From Streptomyces kurssanovii (lineage in GTDB: Bacteria; Actinomycetota; Actinomycetes; Streptomycetales; Streptomycetaceae): a DNA stretch of 64,000 bases. The position numbers and the translations under genes were made by a program. The first letter of the stretch is position 1. Every line of letters begins with the position of its first letter. Below are positions 43,715 through 53,230 of this stretch, in pieces. The notes beneath the pieces were generated by a model that was not told the DNA's origin, searched no databases, and saw nothing but the letters and a program-made list of their open reading frames with translations. Location: assembly GCF_014649695.1 (NCBI RefSeq), contig NZ_BMTN01000023.1, forward strand, positions 57,102 through 121,101, read 5' to 3'.

Positions 43715-44089
43715 TCAGACGGCGACGAGGTCGCAGACGAAGATCAGCGTCTCGCCCGGGGCGATGCGGCCGCCGCCGGCGCCGCGCTCACCGTAGGCAA
43801 GGTGCGCCGGGATGGTCAGCTGACGGCGCCCGCCGACCTTCATGCCCTGCACGCCCTGGTCCCAGCCGGAGATCACCTGGCCGACGCCCAGCTGGAACTG
43901 CAGCGGGGTGCCGCGGTTCCAGGAGGCGTCGAACTCCTCACCGGTGGAGAAAGCCACGCCCACGTAGTGGACGGAGACGGTGTCGCCCGCCTTCGCCACC
44001 GGGCCGTCGCCCTCCCAGATGTCCTTGATCTCCAGGTCGGCCGGCGGCTCGCCGCCCGGGAAGTCGATCTCGGGCTTCTCGATGCTCAC
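43715..44089 (-). CDS. Cytoplasmic FKBP-type peptidyl-prolyl isomerase
   Basis: A 124-residue single-domain FKBP that speeds cis-trans isomerisation before proline. The fold's hallmarks are VHYVGVAFSTGEEFDASWNRG, VGQVISGWDQGVQGMKVGG, RRQLTIPAHLAYGERGAGG, and ETLIFVCDLVAV. No signal peptide is present, so it is cytoplasmic. GTG 44089 is the start. It lies just downstream of the tandem-FKBP lipoprotein gene, and the two probably arose by duplication. Confidence 0.94.
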   Translation of the reverse strand: MSIEKPEIDFPGGEPPADLEIKDIWEGDGPVAKAGDTVSVHYVGVAFSTGEEFDASWNRGTPLQFQLGVGQVISGWDQGVQGMKVGGRRQLTIPAHLAYGERGAGGGRIAPGETLIFVCDLVAV

Positions 44090-44154
44090 GGTCTTGCTCC
44101 TTGCGTTTCTCTGCGTGATCAACCGGGACAGTCTCGCAGAACGTCCCGGTCGTC

Positions 44155-45096
44155 CTACTGAACGGCCAGGATGTCGACCGTGAAGACGAGGGTGGACTTG
44201 GCCGGGATGCCCTGCTGCTCCTGGTCGCCGTAGCCCATGTCCGGCGGGACGACGAGCAGCACGCGGCTGCCGACCTTCTTGCCCTCGAGGCCCTTCTGCC
44301 AGCCGGGGATGACCTGGGCGAGCGGGAAGCTCACCGGCGCGTTGCCCCTGGCGTAGCTGCTGTCGAACTCCTTGCCGTCCTTCCACAGGACGCCCTGGTA
44401 CTTCACGGACAGGGTGTCCGTGGCCTTGACCGCGGGACCGGTGCCCTCGATCACGTAGTTCGACACCAGCTTGGACGGCGCGTCCTTCTTGGGCACCGTC
44501 AGCGACGGCTTCTCGCCGTCGGTGTTCGTACCGACCTTGGGCAGGTCGATGTTGTCCTGGGCGACCTCGCTGCCCTTGGCGGACGTCGGGAGGGTGGTGC
44601 CCTTGACGATGTCCATGACGAAGACCAGCGTGGAGTTGGCCGGGATGCTGCCCTGCTCCTGCGCGCCGTAACCGAGCTCCGGCGGGATGGCCACCTCGAG
44701 ACGGCTGCCGACCTTCTGGCCGTCGAGCGCCTTCTGCCAGCCCTCGATGACACCGCCGCCGCCGAGCGTCACCGTGAACGGCTCGCCGCGGTCGAAGCTG
44801 TTGTCGAACGGCTCCTCGCCGTCCCACACCTGACCCAGGTAGTCGACCTGGGCGACGTCGCCCTTCTTGAGGGTCTGGCCCTTGCCCTCGCTGACGACGT
44901 TGACCTTCAGGTCCTTGGGAGGCTCGCCCTCGCCCTTGGCAAGGGTCGGCTTCTCGCCGAACTTCGCACCCTCGGTGATCGTGGGCAGCCCGTTCGTCAT
45001 CGAGGTGGAAGCGGAATCGGAGCCCTTGTCGTCACCGCATGCCGCTGTCGTCAACAGCAGCAGGGGTACGACGAGCAGGCCGGCAAGTCGGCGCAC
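44155..45096 (-). CDS. Lipoprotein with two FKBP domains
   Basis: A 313-residue secreted prolyl isomerase. A signal peptide with lipobox TAAC (Cys about residue 20) anchors it to the outer face of the membrane. Two FKBP domains follow at about residues 80-175 and 220-313. The first has VDYLGQVWDGEEPFDNSFDRG and VIEGWQKALDGQKVGSRLEV; the second has VKYQGVLWKDGKEFDSSYARG and VIPGWQKGLEGKKVGSRVLLV. It probably assists folding of exported proteins. GTG 45096 is the start. Confidence 0.94.
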   Translation of the reverse strand: MRRLAGLLVVPLLLLTTAACGDDKGSDSASTSMTNGLPTITEGAKFGEKPTLAKGEGEPPKDLKVNVVSEGKGQTLKKGDVAQVDYLGQVWDGEEPFDNSFDRGEPFTVTLGGGGVIEGWQKALDGQKVGSRLEVAIPPELGYGAQEQGSIPANSTLVFVMDIVKGTTLPTSAKGSEVAQDNIDLPKVGTNTDGEKPSLTVPKKDAPSKLVSNYVIEGTGPAVKATDTLSVKYQGVLWKDGKEFDSSYARGNAPVSFPLAQVIPGWQKGLEGKKVGSRVLLVVPPDMGYGDQEQQGIPAKSTLVFTVDILAVQ

Positions 45097-45151
45097 GTGT
45101 TCCTCAGATCTCTAACGGCTTGGTAGATGCGGACACTCTAGGGCGTGCCGA

Positions 45152-45180
45152 GGGCCCCGCACGAGAAACGTACGGGGCCC
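45152..45180 (-). terminator. Terminator of pafA
   Basis: GGGCCCCG and CGGGGCCC pair across a 13-base loop, 36 bp past the pafA stop. The stem is shorter and the loop larger than the others in the window. Confidence 0.65.
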
Positions 45181-45215
45181 GGGTGACGTTCCGACACACG
45201 TGCGACGGACTCGGA

Positions 45216-46577
45216 TCACATGCCGGCGATGAGCTTCTCCACCCTGTCGTCGACCGACCGGAAGGGGTCCTTGCACAGCACCGTGCGCTGCGCCTGGTCG
45301 TTGAGCTTGAGGTGCACCCAGTCGACGGTGAAGTCCCGCCGCTGCTCCTGCGCCCGGCGGATGAAGTCGCCGCGCAGCCGCGCCCTGGTGGTCTGCGGGG
45401 GCACCGACTTGCCCTCGAAGATCTTCATGTCGTTGCAGATCCGGGCGGCCTGGCCCTTCTTCTCGAGGAGGTAGTACAGACCGCGCCTGCGGTGGATGTC
45501 GTGGTAGGCGAGGTCTATCTGCGCGACCCTCGGGTGCGACATGGACATGTTGTGCTTGGCGCGGTACCGCTCGAGCAGCTTGTACTTCATGACCCAGTCG
45601 ATCTCGGTGCCGATCCGGTCGAGGTCCTCCTCCTCGATCGCGTCCAGCGTGCGGCCCCAGAGCTCCAGGACCTGCTCGACCGTGCCGGTGCGGATGCCGC
45701 GACGGTCGACGAAGTCGACGGCCTTCTCGTAGTACTCGCGCTGGACCTCGAGCGCGGAGGCCTCCCGGCCGCTGGCCAGGCGCACCTTGCGCTGGCCCGT
45801 TATGTCGTGGCTGACCTCGCGGATGGCCCGGATCGGGTTCTCCAGGGTGAGGTCGCGCATGACCGTGCCCGCCTCGATCATGCGCAGGACGAGGTCCGTC
45901 GCACCGACCTTCAGCAGCATCGTCGTCTCCGACATGTTGGAGTCGCCGACGATGACATGGAGCCGGCGGTAGCGCTCGGCGTCCGCGTGCGGTTCGTCAC
46001 GGGTGTTGATGATGGGGCGCGAGCGGGTGGTGGCGGAACTGACGCCCTCCCAGATGTGCTCCGCACGCTGGCTGACGCAGAAGACCGCTCCCCGGGGCGT
46101 CTGCAGCACCTTTCCCGCGCCGCAGATCAACTGCCTCGTGACGAGGAACGGAATCAGGATGTCGGCCAGCCGCGAGAACTCGCCATGGCGCGCGACGAGA
46201 TAGTTCTCGTGGCAGCCGTAGGAGTTTCCCGCCGAGTCGGTGTTGTTCTTGAAGAGATAGACGTCGCCCGCGATTCCCTCCTCGTGCAGGCGGCGTTCGG
46301 CGTCGACGAGAAGGCCTTCGAGAATGCGCTCGCCGGCCTTGTCGTGCGTGACCAGTTCGGTCACGTTGTCGCATTCAGGTGTTGCGTATTCCGGATGCGA
46401 ACCCACGTCGAGGTACAGGCGGGCTCCGTTCCGCAGAAAGACATTGCTGCTGCGGCCCCATGACACGACACGGCGGAAGAGGTAGCGCGCCACTTCGTCA
46501 GGTGACAGTCGGCGCTGTCCCCTGAACGTGCACGTGACGCCGTACTCGTTCTCCAGCCCGAAAATGCGGCGGTCCAT
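45216..46577 (-). CDS. pafA: Pup--protein ligase PafA
   Basis: PafA joins the C-terminal glutamate of Pup to lysines of target proteins, marking them for the proteasome. It is 453 residues with a glutamine-synthetase-like fold: N-terminal [18 protein letters not shown], the ATP-binding [46 protein letters not shown], and the C-terminal domain ending in [11 protein letters not shown]. It starts at ATG 46577. It is close to but separate from the arc-dop-pup-prcBA group at 49-55 kb, with an MFS/LacI pair between. Confidence 0.97.
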   Translation of the reverse strand: MDRRIFGLENEYGVTCTFRGQRRLSPDEVARYLFRRVVSWGRSSNVFLRNGARLYLDVGSHPEYATPECDNVTELVTHDKAGERILEGLLVDAERRLHEEGIAGDVYLFKNNTDSAGNSYGCHENYLVARHGEFSRLADILIPFLVTRQLICGAGKVLQTPRGAVFCVSQRAEHIWEGVSSATTRSRPIINTRDEPHADAERYRRLHVIVGDSNMSETTMLLKVGATDLVLRMIEAGTVMRDLTLENPIRAIREVSHDITGQRKVRLASGREASALEVQREYYEKAVDFVDRRGIRTGTVEQVLELWGRTLDAIEEEDLDRIGTEIDWVMKYKLLERYRAKHNMSMSHPRVAQIDLAYHDIHRRRGLYYLLEKKGQAARICNDMKIFEGKSVPPQTTRARLRGDFIRRAQEQRRDFTVDWVHLKLNDQAQRTVLCKDPFRSVDDRVEKLIAGM

Positions 46578-46586
46578 GTCTGAACA

Positions 46587-47858
46587 TTACGCCTCACGGC
46601 CTGAGCTGAAACCGGGTTGGGCGGCACCGTTTCGATCATTTTCCGATGAGTGGGTGCCGGAGCCCGTGATGTCGTCGGTGCGGCCGGGAACCGCGAGTAC
46701 GCGCTGAGTGGACGTCAGAACCAGCAGCGCGGCGATCCCTCCTGCCCCGGCGACCGCGAAACTCCACGCGGTACCGCCGATCTCGACGGCCGGACCGGCA
46801 ACCGCCGTGCCGGCGGCCGCGCCCACGCCGAATGTGGTCACGAGCCAGGAGAACGCCTCGGTGACCGTGCCGCGCGGCGCGTGCCGGTCGACGACGATGA
46901 ACGCGCAGGCGATCGCCGGCGCGAGGAACACACCCGCGACGGCCGACAGGGCCGTCATGGCGGCCACACCGGGCGTGAGGATCAGCGGGAGGTACCCGGC
47001 TGCCAGCAGCGCCACGATGATCCGCAGCCGCCGCTCAGGGGCGCCTGCCCACTGTCGCGCCCCGTACACCGAGCCGCCGACGAGGGCGCCGAGGCCCAGC
47101 GCGGCCATCAGCCAGCCGTAGACCGACTCACGCCCGTGGTCGTCGGCGTAGGCCACGCCCGCGACCGTGATGGAACCGAGGGCCAGGCCGACGAAGAAGA
47201 ACGCGCCGAGGAGAGCGAGCAGCCCCGGCGAGCGCAGCGCGCCCAGCCAGTGGGCCTCCCGTGGCGCGGAGCGCCAGGCGCGGGACGGCTTCGACATCAC
47301 GACCGACAGGGCGCCGACGACACCGATGACGTTGATGACGAACAGCGCGGCGCCGGGCGACCACAGCGAGACGAGCAGCGTCACGAGCAGCGGTCCGACG
47401 GTGAACATGACCTCTTGGGCGACCGCGTCCATGGCGTACGCCCGGTGCACGCGGTCCTCCCTGCCCAGCACACTCGGCCACAGGGCCCGCAGCCCGCCCT
47501 CGAGCGGCGGGGTGAACAGGCCCGCGACGCTCACGGCGGCGTACGCGAGGACCAGTGAACCGGTGCCTGCCGCCGCGAGGAGGAACATGCCGAGTGCGGA
47601 GACGACGGCGGCGGGCAGCTGTACCCGCGGCTGTCCGTACAGGTCGACGGCCCGGCCCAGCAGCGGCTGTCCGACGGCGGTGGCCAGGCCGTAGACGGCG
47701 GCGAGCGCGCCGGCGAGCGTGTAGCTGCCGCCTTCCGCGCGGGTGAACAGCACGATGGCGATGTGCGCGGTCGCGTTGGGCAGCCGGCCGACCAGGGTGC
47801 CGGTGAGAAGGCGTGCCGCGTGCGGGGCCTTGAGGATGTCTGCGTACCCGGCGGCCAT
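46587..47858 (-). CDS. MFS transporter
   Basis: A 423-residue major facilitator with about 12 helices, opening GYADILKAPHAARLLTGTLVGRLPNATAHIAI. The short loop GRAVDLYGQPRV after helix 2 fits the family signature. The substrate is unknown; the plan resembles small-molecule exporters. It starts at ATG 47858 with GGGGGAGAGGGG upstream. It is divergent from a LacI regulator, and an inverted repeat lies between them, so it is probably under that regulator's control. Confidence 0.88.
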   Translation of the reverse strand: MAAGYADILKAPHAARLLTGTLVGRLPNATAHIAIVLFTRAEGGSYTLAGALAAVYGLATAVGQPLLGRAVDLYGQPRVQLPAAVVSALGMFLLAAAGTGSLVLAYAAVSVAGLFTPPLEGGLRALWPSVLGREDRVHRAYAMDAVAQEVMFTVGPLLVTLLVSLWSPGAALFVINVIGVVGALSVVMSKPSRAWRSAPREAHWLGALRSPGLLALLGAFFFVGLALGSITVAGVAYADDHGRESVYGWLMAALGLGALVGGSVYGARQWAGAPERRLRIIVALLAAGYLPLILTPGVAAMTALSAVAGVFLAPAIACAFIVVDRHAPRGTVTEAFSWLVTTFGVGAAAGTAVAGPAVEIGGTAWSFAVAGAGGIAALLVLTSTQRVLAVPGRTDDITGSGTHSSENDRNGAAQPGFSSGREA

Positions 47859-47905
47859 GCCGTCCCCTCTCCCCCGGCTTCCGTCGAGGTTTTACGTATA
47901 ACGTG

Positions 47906-47923
47906 ATGGTCCATACGTACCAT
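47906..47923. promoter_or_regulatory. Candidate LacI operator
   Basis: ATGGT-CCATACGT-ACCAT is an inverted repeat in the divergent gap between the MFS and LacI genes. It is embedded in an AT-rich stretch that also contains TATAAC, a possible -10. The position and symmetry fit a LacI-family site. Confidence 0.5.
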
Positions 47924-48002
47924 GTCGACAGTCCGCGGGTCCACAGCGCCGCCGCCCCGGACGTCGTGACATCTCCGACGGGCGGCCGAGGACGGCGGAC
48001 AG

Positions 48003-49049
48003 ATGGCACACCGGTCCCAGCAGGACCGTCCCCCGGCCGGAGCGGACTCCGCCCGCCCCACCAGCAGGGACGTCGCCCGTGCCGCCGGGGTCTCGCAGGC
48101 CACCGTCTCGCTCGTGCTCGGCGACAAGTGGCGCGGCCGCGTCTCCGAACGCACGGCGGCGGTGGTCCGCGAAGCCGCCCAGGACCTCGGCTACCGGCCG
48201 AATCTCGCCGCCCGCAACCTCCGCCTCGGCCGCACCAGGACCGCGCTCCTCGTCGTCCCGGCCCTGACCAACGAGTTCTTCGCCCGCGTCTACACGGGCG
48301 CCGCGGCCGTCGCGGCCCGCCACGGGTTCGGTGTCGTGCTCTACCCCTCCCCCGAGGGTGTCGGGCCCGCCAAGGATCCTTTCGCCTCCGCGCGCGCGGC
48401 CCTGGACGGCGTCATCGCCTCCTCGATGGCCGCGCAGGCGCTCACGGCGATCCGCGGGAGCGACCTGCCGCTGGTCATGCTCGACAGCGACCCCGCCGAC
48501 ACCGGCGCCGCCGCCCACGTCAACCTCGACATCGCCGACGGCATGCGGCAGGTGACCGACCACCTGACCGCTCTCGGCCACCGGCGGATCGTCCACCTCT
48601 CCTCGGCGGTCGCCTCCTGGACCTTCGACGTTCGCGCCCGTGCGCTCCACGAGGCGGCCGCCCGGGCCGCCGGCACGGAGGTGTGCACCGTCCCCGCGCC
48701 GCTCGACGTCGACAGCGCCAGGGAGGCCGCCGTACGGGCCCTCACGGCCCCTGGACCACGCCCCACGGCCGTCGTCTGCGACGACGACATCCTGGCCGCG
48801 GGCGCCTGCAAGGCCGCGCGCCGGCTCGGCCTGCGGGTGCCCGAGGACGTCAGCGTCACCGGTTTCGACGATCTCGCCCTGGCGACCGCCGTGGAGCCCG
48901 AGCTCACCACCGTCCGGCTGCCCGCCGAGCAGGTGGGCGAGCGGGGCATGGACGCGCTGCTCGCCGTACTCGACGGCCGGCGTCCCGAGGAGCGCAGCCT
49001 CCCCGTCGAGCTCGTCGTACGGGGTTCCTCCGCTCCCCCGCCGGTCTGA
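48003..49049 (+). CDS. LacI-family transcriptional regulator
   Basis: A 348-residue regulator with an N-terminal LacI helix-turn-helix (SRDVARAAGVSQATVSLVLGDKWRGRVSERT, about residues 20-50) and a periplasmic-binding-like effector domain (LLVVPALTNEFFARVYTGAAAVAA to VVCDDDILAAGACKAARRLGL and SVTGFDDLALATAVEPELTTVR). Such regulators normally bind sugars or other small molecules. ATG 48003. It is divergent from the MFS exporter with a candidate shared operator. Confidence 0.92.
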   Translation: MAHRSQQDRPPAGADSARPTSRDVARAAGVSQATVSLVLGDKWRGRVSERTAAVVREAAQDLGYRPNLAARNLRLGRTRTALLVVPALTNEFFARVYTGAAAVAARHGFGVVLYPSPEGVGPAKDPFASARAALDGVIASSMAAQALTAIRGSDLPLVMLDSDPADTGAAAHVNLDIADGMRQVTDHLTALGHRRIVHLSSAVASWTFDVRARALHEAAARAAGTEVCTVPAPLDVDSAREAAVRALTAPGPRPTAVVCDDDILAAGACKAARRLGLRVPEDVSVTGFDDLALATAVEPELTTVRLPAEQVGERGMDALLAVLDGRRPEERSLPVELVVRGSSAPPPV

Positions 49050-49231
49050 GGCTCGTGCGAGCCCGTGGGGGGCGTACGGCGTGACCGGGCCTCTGGCGGG
49101 CCGAGAACGGGGCCGCACGGAGCCCTATGGCCCTCCTGGGCGCGCACGGCGGATCGGCCCGGGCTGACGGGTGCCGGCACGACGCCTCGCGTACCGCCTC
49201 GCCGGCAGACCCCTCGCCCCGGAGATGACTA

Positions 49232-49261
49232 CGCCCCGGACCGCACGGGCGGTCCGGGGCG
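49232..49261. terminator. Terminator between lacI and prcA
   Basis: A perfect 13-bp inverted repeat (CGCCCCGGACCGC and complement) with a 4-base loop lies between the convergent lacI and prcA genes, 16 bp from the prcA stop. It can serve both strands. Confidence 0.8.
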
Positions 49262-49277
49262 AGCCGTCGTCGGCGGG

Positions 49278-50084
49278 TTACTCCCCGGCCCCGGTAGTCC
49301 CTCCGGTCTCCTCGGTCGTCCCCTCGGTCGTCGCCTCGTCCGTCTCGTCGTCGGAGGGCGCGTCCGTCGGGGTGGAAGCGGCACCGTCGGCCTCCAGCAG
49401 CCGCGCCAGCTGCCTGCCCACGATCCGCTTGAACTTCCGCTGCTGTGGGCGCGTACGGTCCAGGACCGCGACCTCGAGGCGGTCCGCCGGGATCTCCCGG
49501 TCATTGCCGTTCGACTGGCTGGAAAGAGCCTGCACGGCCAGCTTCAACGCCTCCGCCAGCGACATGCCGTCACGGTGCCGCTGATCCAGGAACGTGCTGA
49601 TCTGCTCCGCGTTGCCGCCCACCGCGACCGAGCCGTGCTCGTCCACGATCGAGCCGTCGTGCGGCAGCCGGTAGATCTGGTCGCCCTCGGGCGAGGCGCC
49701 CACCTCGGCGACCACCAGCTCCACCTCGTAGGGCTTCTCACCGGCGCTCGAGAAGATCGTGCCCAGGGTCTGCGCGTACACGTTCGCGAGGCCGCGGGCC
49801 GTCACGTCGTCGCGGTCGTAGGTGTAGCCGCGCAGGTCCGCGTAGCGCACGCCGCCGATACGCAGGTTCTCGTACTCGTTGTACTTGCCTGCCGCGGCGA
49901 AACCGATGCGGTCGTAGATCTCGCTGAACTTGTGCAGGGCACGGGACGGGTTCTCGCCGACGAAGACGATGCCGTCGGCGTACTGCAGCACGACGAGGCT
50001 GCGGCCACGGGCGATGCCCTTGCGGGCGTACTCCGCCCGGTCGGCCATGGCCTGCTGAGGTGAGACATAGAACGGCGTCGACAC
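49278..50084 (-). CDS. prcA: Proteasome alpha subunit
   Basis: PrcA forms the two outer seven-member rings of the 20S proteasome and gates entry of substrates. 268 residues, beginning [23 protein letters not shown], which is the alpha-subunit N-terminal helix that gates the pore. The body shows [17 protein letters not shown] and [29 protein letters not shown]. The Glu/Thr/Pro-rich tail is disordered. GTG 50084. It follows prcB by 44 bp in one operon. Confidence 0.97.
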   Translation of the reverse strand: MSTPFYVSPQQAMADRAEYARKGIARGRSLVVLQYADGIVFVGENPSRALHKFSEIYDRIGFAAAGKYNEYENLRIGGVRYADLRGYTYDRDDVTARGLANVYAQTLGTIFSSAGEKPYEVELVVAEVGASPEGDQIYRLPHDGSIVDEHGSVAVGGNAEQISTFLDQRHRDGMSLAEALKLAVQALSSQSNGNDREIPADRLEVAVLDRTRPQQRKFKRIVGRQLARLLEADGAASTPTDAPSDDETDEATTEGTTEETGGTTGAGE

Positions 50085-50128
50085 CGGCTATCCGTCCCTT
50101 TCTGTCGAAAGCGGGTACATCGCGACCG

Positions 50129-50974
50129 TCACAGGAGAGCGGCGCGTGGGCCGTCGGGCTGGGTGAGACGGCCCTCGAGGATCGAACGCGCGATCTCGGA
50201 GGTCTCGGCCTCGGTGAGCCGGCGGAAGCCTTCGTCCGTGATGACGGTGACGATCGGGTAGATGCGCCGGGCCACGTCCGGGCCGCCGGTCGCGGAATCG
50301 TCGTCCGCCGCGTCGTACAGCGCCTGGATCACCAGCGTGGTGGCCTGCTGCTCGGTCAGGTCCTCGCGGTAGAGCTTCTTCATCGCCCCACGGGCGAAGA
50401 TCGAGCCGGAACCGGTGGCCGCGAAACCGTGCTCCTCGGAGCGGCCGCCCGTCACGTCGTACGAGAAGATGCGCCCCTTCTCGCGGTCGATGTCGTAACC
50501 GGCGAAGAGCGGGACGACGGCGAGGCCCTGCATGGCCATGCCGAGGTTGCTGCGGATCATCGTGGAGAGGCGGTTGGCCTTGCCCTCGAGGGAGAGCTGG
50601 GCGCCCTCGACCTTCTCGAAGTGCTCCAGCTCGAGCTGGAACAGCTTGACCATCTCCACCGCGAGACCGGCGGTGCCCGCGATGCCCACCGCCGAGTACT
50701 CGTCGGCGGGGAAGACCTTCTCGATGTCGCGCTGGGCGATCATGTTCCCCATCGTGGCCCGCCGGTCACCGGCGAGGACCACGCCGCCGGGGAACGTCGT
50801 GGCGACGATCGTCGTCCCGTGCGGCGCCTGGATGGCCCCCTGCACGGGCGGCAGCGTGCGCCTGCCGGGCAGCAGGTCGGGCGAGTGGTCGCCCAGGAAG
50901 TCCATGAACGACGACGAACCCGGCGTCAGGAAGGCTGCCGGCAGACGCCCGGTGCTACGAGGGTTGGCTTCCAC
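50129..50974 (-). CDS. prcB: Proteasome beta subunit precursor
   Basis: PrcB forms the inner catalytic rings. The 281-residue precursor has a 53-residue propeptide that is cut at the Gly-Thr bond in [21 protein letters not shown], leaving Thr54 as the catalytic nucleophile. The Asp and Lys partners are in [13 protein letters not shown] and [20 protein letters not shown] chose GTG 50974 because AAGGAAACGC precedes it and gives the usual propeptide length. It lies downstream of pup on the same strand. Confidence 0.97.
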   Translation of the reverse strand: MEANPRSTGRLPAAFLTPGSSSFMDFLGDHSPDLLPGRRTLPPVQGAIQAPHGTTIVATTFPGGVVLAGDRRATMGNMIAQRDIEKVFPADEYSAVGIAGTAGLAVEMVKLFQLELEHFEKVEGAQLSLEGKANRLSTMIRSNLGMAMQGLAVVPLFAGYDIDREKGRIFSYDVTGGRSEEHGFAATGSGSIFARGAMKKLYREDLTEQQATTLVIQALYDAADDDSATGGPDVARRIYPIVTVITDEGFRRLTEAETSEIARSILEGRLTQPDGPRAALL

Positions 50975-51120
50975 GCGTTTCCTTCCGGATAGGCGGCGGC
51001 CCGCCGCATCACGCGCGGGCCGATCTTTCGAACTGTGCACGGACATTACCCGCGCTGTCGCCAGTCATCCGCCCTGGTGCTCCCGGCTTTCACCGGTGGC
51101 ACCAGGGCGGACAACCAGGG

Positions 51121-51339
51121 CTACTCTCCGCCCTTTTGCACAAATGACCGCACGAAGTCCTCGGCGTTCTCCTCGAGGACATCGTCGATCTCGTCGAGAA
51201 CCGAGTCGACGTCGTCCGAGAGCTTCTCCTGGCGCTCCTTGAGGTCTTCCGCAGCCTGCGCCTCCTGCGCCTGCTCCTCGACCTCCTCAGTGGAGCGCGT
51301 CGCCTTCTGCTGTCCGCCGCCGGTGTCCTTGGTCGCCAT
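51121..51339 (-). CDS. pup: Prokaryotic ubiquitin-like protein Pup
   Basis: A 72-residue, very acidic and mostly disordered modifier that is joined to proteins as a degradation tag. The Arc/Mpa-binding helical region is LKERQEKLSDDVDSVLDEI, followed by DDVLEENAEDFVRSFVQKGGE. The C-terminus is GGE. It already ends in glutamate, so unlike the mycobacterial form ending in GGQ it needs no Dop deamidation before ligation. ATG 51339. It lies between dop and prcB. Confidence 0.98.
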   Translation of the reverse strand: MATKDTGGGQQKATRSTEEVEEQAQEAQAAEDLKERQEKLSDDVDSVLDEIDDVLEENAEDFVRSFVQKGGE

Positions 51340-51459
51340 GCACCTCACCCCGCTCGGTTCGACGTTCTTGATCAGACCCTACTCGCGGGGTCCGACATCG
51401 GCCCCGCACTTCCTCCAACGTCCGGGGCCCACCTTCATGATTCCCGGACACAAGCCGTT

Positions 51460-52971
51460 TCAGCCCCCGGCAAGGACCCGGAGAAGGTCCTCCGCCTTGC
51501 GGCAGCGGTCCAGGAGCTCCTTCACGTGGTTGCGGGTGCCCCGCAGCGGCTCCAGCGTGGGAACCCGTTGCAGCGAGTCACGACCCGGGAGGTCGAAGAT
51601 GACCGAGTCCCACGAGGCGGCCGCCACGTCGTCCGCGTACTGCTCGAGGCAGCGGCCGCGGAAATAGGCCCTGGTGTCCTCAGGAGGCTGCGTCATGGCC
51701 CGCTCCACCGCGCTCTCGTCCAGCAGGCGCTTGATCCTGCCGCGGGACGCCAGGCGGTTGTACAGGCCCTTCTCGGGCCGCACGTCCGCGTACTGCAGGT
51801 CCACCAGATGCAGGCGGGCGGCGTCCCAGTCCAGGTCGTCCCGCCTGCGGTAGCCCTCCATGAGCTCGAGCTTCGCGATCCAGTCGAGCTCGCCCGCCAG
51901 GCTCATCGGGTCGTTCTCGAGCCGGTTGAGGGTGTCCTCCCAGCGGGTCAGCACGTCCTTCGTCTGCTCGTCCGCGTCGGCGCCGTAGCGCTCCTCGACG
52001 TACTTACGGGCGAGCTCGAAGTACTCCATCTGGAGTTGTACGGCGGTGAGTGTACGGCCGCTGCGGAGCGTGACGAGCTGCTGGAGGCTCGGGTCGTGGG
52101 AGACCTGGTGGAGCGTGCGCACCGGCTGCTCGACCGCGAGGTCCACCGCGATGAAGCCGTCCTCGATCATCGACAGCACCAGGGCCGTGGTTCCCAGCTT
52201 CAGATACGTCGAGATTTCCGAGAGATTCGCGTCGCCGATGATCACATGCAGGCGGCGGTACTTCTCCGCGTCCGAGTGGGGCTCGTCCCTGGTGTTGATG
52301 ATGGGGCGCTTGAGGGTGGTCTCGAGCCCGACCTCGACCTCGAAATAGTCGGCGCGCTGGCTGATCTGGAACCCGTGCTCATGGCCGTCCTGGCCGATTC
52401 CCACCCGGCCGGCGCCGGTGACGACCTGCCGGGAGACGAAGAACGGCGTCAGATGGCGCACGATGTCGGAGAACGGGGTCTCCCGCTTCATCAGGTAGTT
52501 CTCGTGCGTGCCGTAGGACGCGCCCTTGTTGTCGGTGTTGTTCTTGTAGAGGTGGATCGGCTGGGCGCCCGGGAGCTGAGCGGCCCGCGCGGCCGCCTCG
52601 GCCATGATCCGCTCCCCGGCCTTGTCCCACAGGACAGCGTCGAGCGGGTTGGTGATCTCGGGGGAGCTGTACTCGGGGTGGGCGTGGTCCACGTAGAGCC
52701 TGGCGCCGTTGGTGAGGATCACATTGGCCAGGCCGATGTCCTCGTCCGTGAGCTGGCTGGAGTCGGCGGCCTCGCGGGCGAGGTCGAAGCCGCGGGCGTC
52801 CCGCAGCGGATTCTCTTCCTCGAAGTCCCAGCGGGCGCGGCGCGCCCGGTGCATCGCCGCCGCGTACGCGTTGACGATCTGGGACGAGGTGAGCATGGCA
52901 TTGGCGTTCGGGTGGCCGGGGACGGAGATCCCGTACTCCGTCTCGATGCCCATTACTCGCCGTACGGTCAT
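51460..52971 (-). CDS. dop: Depupylase Dop
   Basis: Dop removes Pup from proteins and, where Pup ends in Gln, deamidates it. 503 residues, homologous to PafA with the same glutamine-synthetase-like fold: [74 protein letters not shown]. The additional loop after the N-terminal strands ([27 protein letters not shown]) distinguishes Dop from PafA. ATG 52971. Since Pup here ends in GGE, Dop should act mainly as a depupylase. Confidence 0.96.
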   Translation of the reverse strand: MTVRRVMGIETEYGISVPGHPNANAMLTSSQIVNAYAAAMHRARRARWDFEEENPLRDARGFDLAREAADSSQLTDEDIGLANVILTNGARLYVDHAHPEYSSPEITNPLDAVLWDKAGERIMAEAAARAAQLPGAQPIHLYKNNTDNKGASYGTHENYLMKRETPFSDIVRHLTPFFVSRQVVTGAGRVGIGQDGHEHGFQISQRADYFEVEVGLETTLKRPIINTRDEPHSDAEKYRRLHVIIGDANLSEISTYLKLGTTALVLSMIEDGFIAVDLAVEQPVRTLHQVSHDPSLQQLVTLRSGRTLTAVQLQMEYFELARKYVEERYGADADEQTKDVLTRWEDTLNRLENDPMSLAGELDWIAKLELMEGYRRRDDLDWDAARLHLVDLQYADVRPEKGLYNRLASRGRIKRLLDESAVERAMTQPPEDTRAYFRGRCLEQYADDVAAASWDSVIFDLPGRDSLQRVPTLEPLRGTRNHVKELLDRCRKAEDLLRVLAGG

Positions 52972-53162
52972 GCGGCCCTCCTTGCCCGGCGTCGTTCCCC
53001 TCCGGGAACGGCGCTCAAGTACCGCGGGTGCTCCGGTGTGCGCGCGGTGCCCGTCCCCGCACTGCGTGACCCGACGGTACGGACGAGCCTAGAACGCCGC
53101 TGCGTGGGTGGGGAGATCAATTTCGTCATTGCTCCGGTGTGGTCTGACCTGTCCGGAAAGCA

Positions 53163-53223
53163 ACCGGCTGCGGATGCCCGTCCCCCTGCCTTCGGCGGGG
53201 GACCGCCGGCATCCGCAGCCGGT
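53163..53223 (-). terminator. Strong nested terminator of arc
   Basis: A 16-bp perfect outer stem (ACCGGCTGCGGATGCC and complement) encloses an inner TCCCCCTGCC-TTCG-type hairpin. It starts 8 bp after the arc stop and is the largest stem in the window. It suggests that dop and its downstream genes need their own promoter. Confidence 0.85.
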
Positions 53224-53230
53224 GTGCCTT

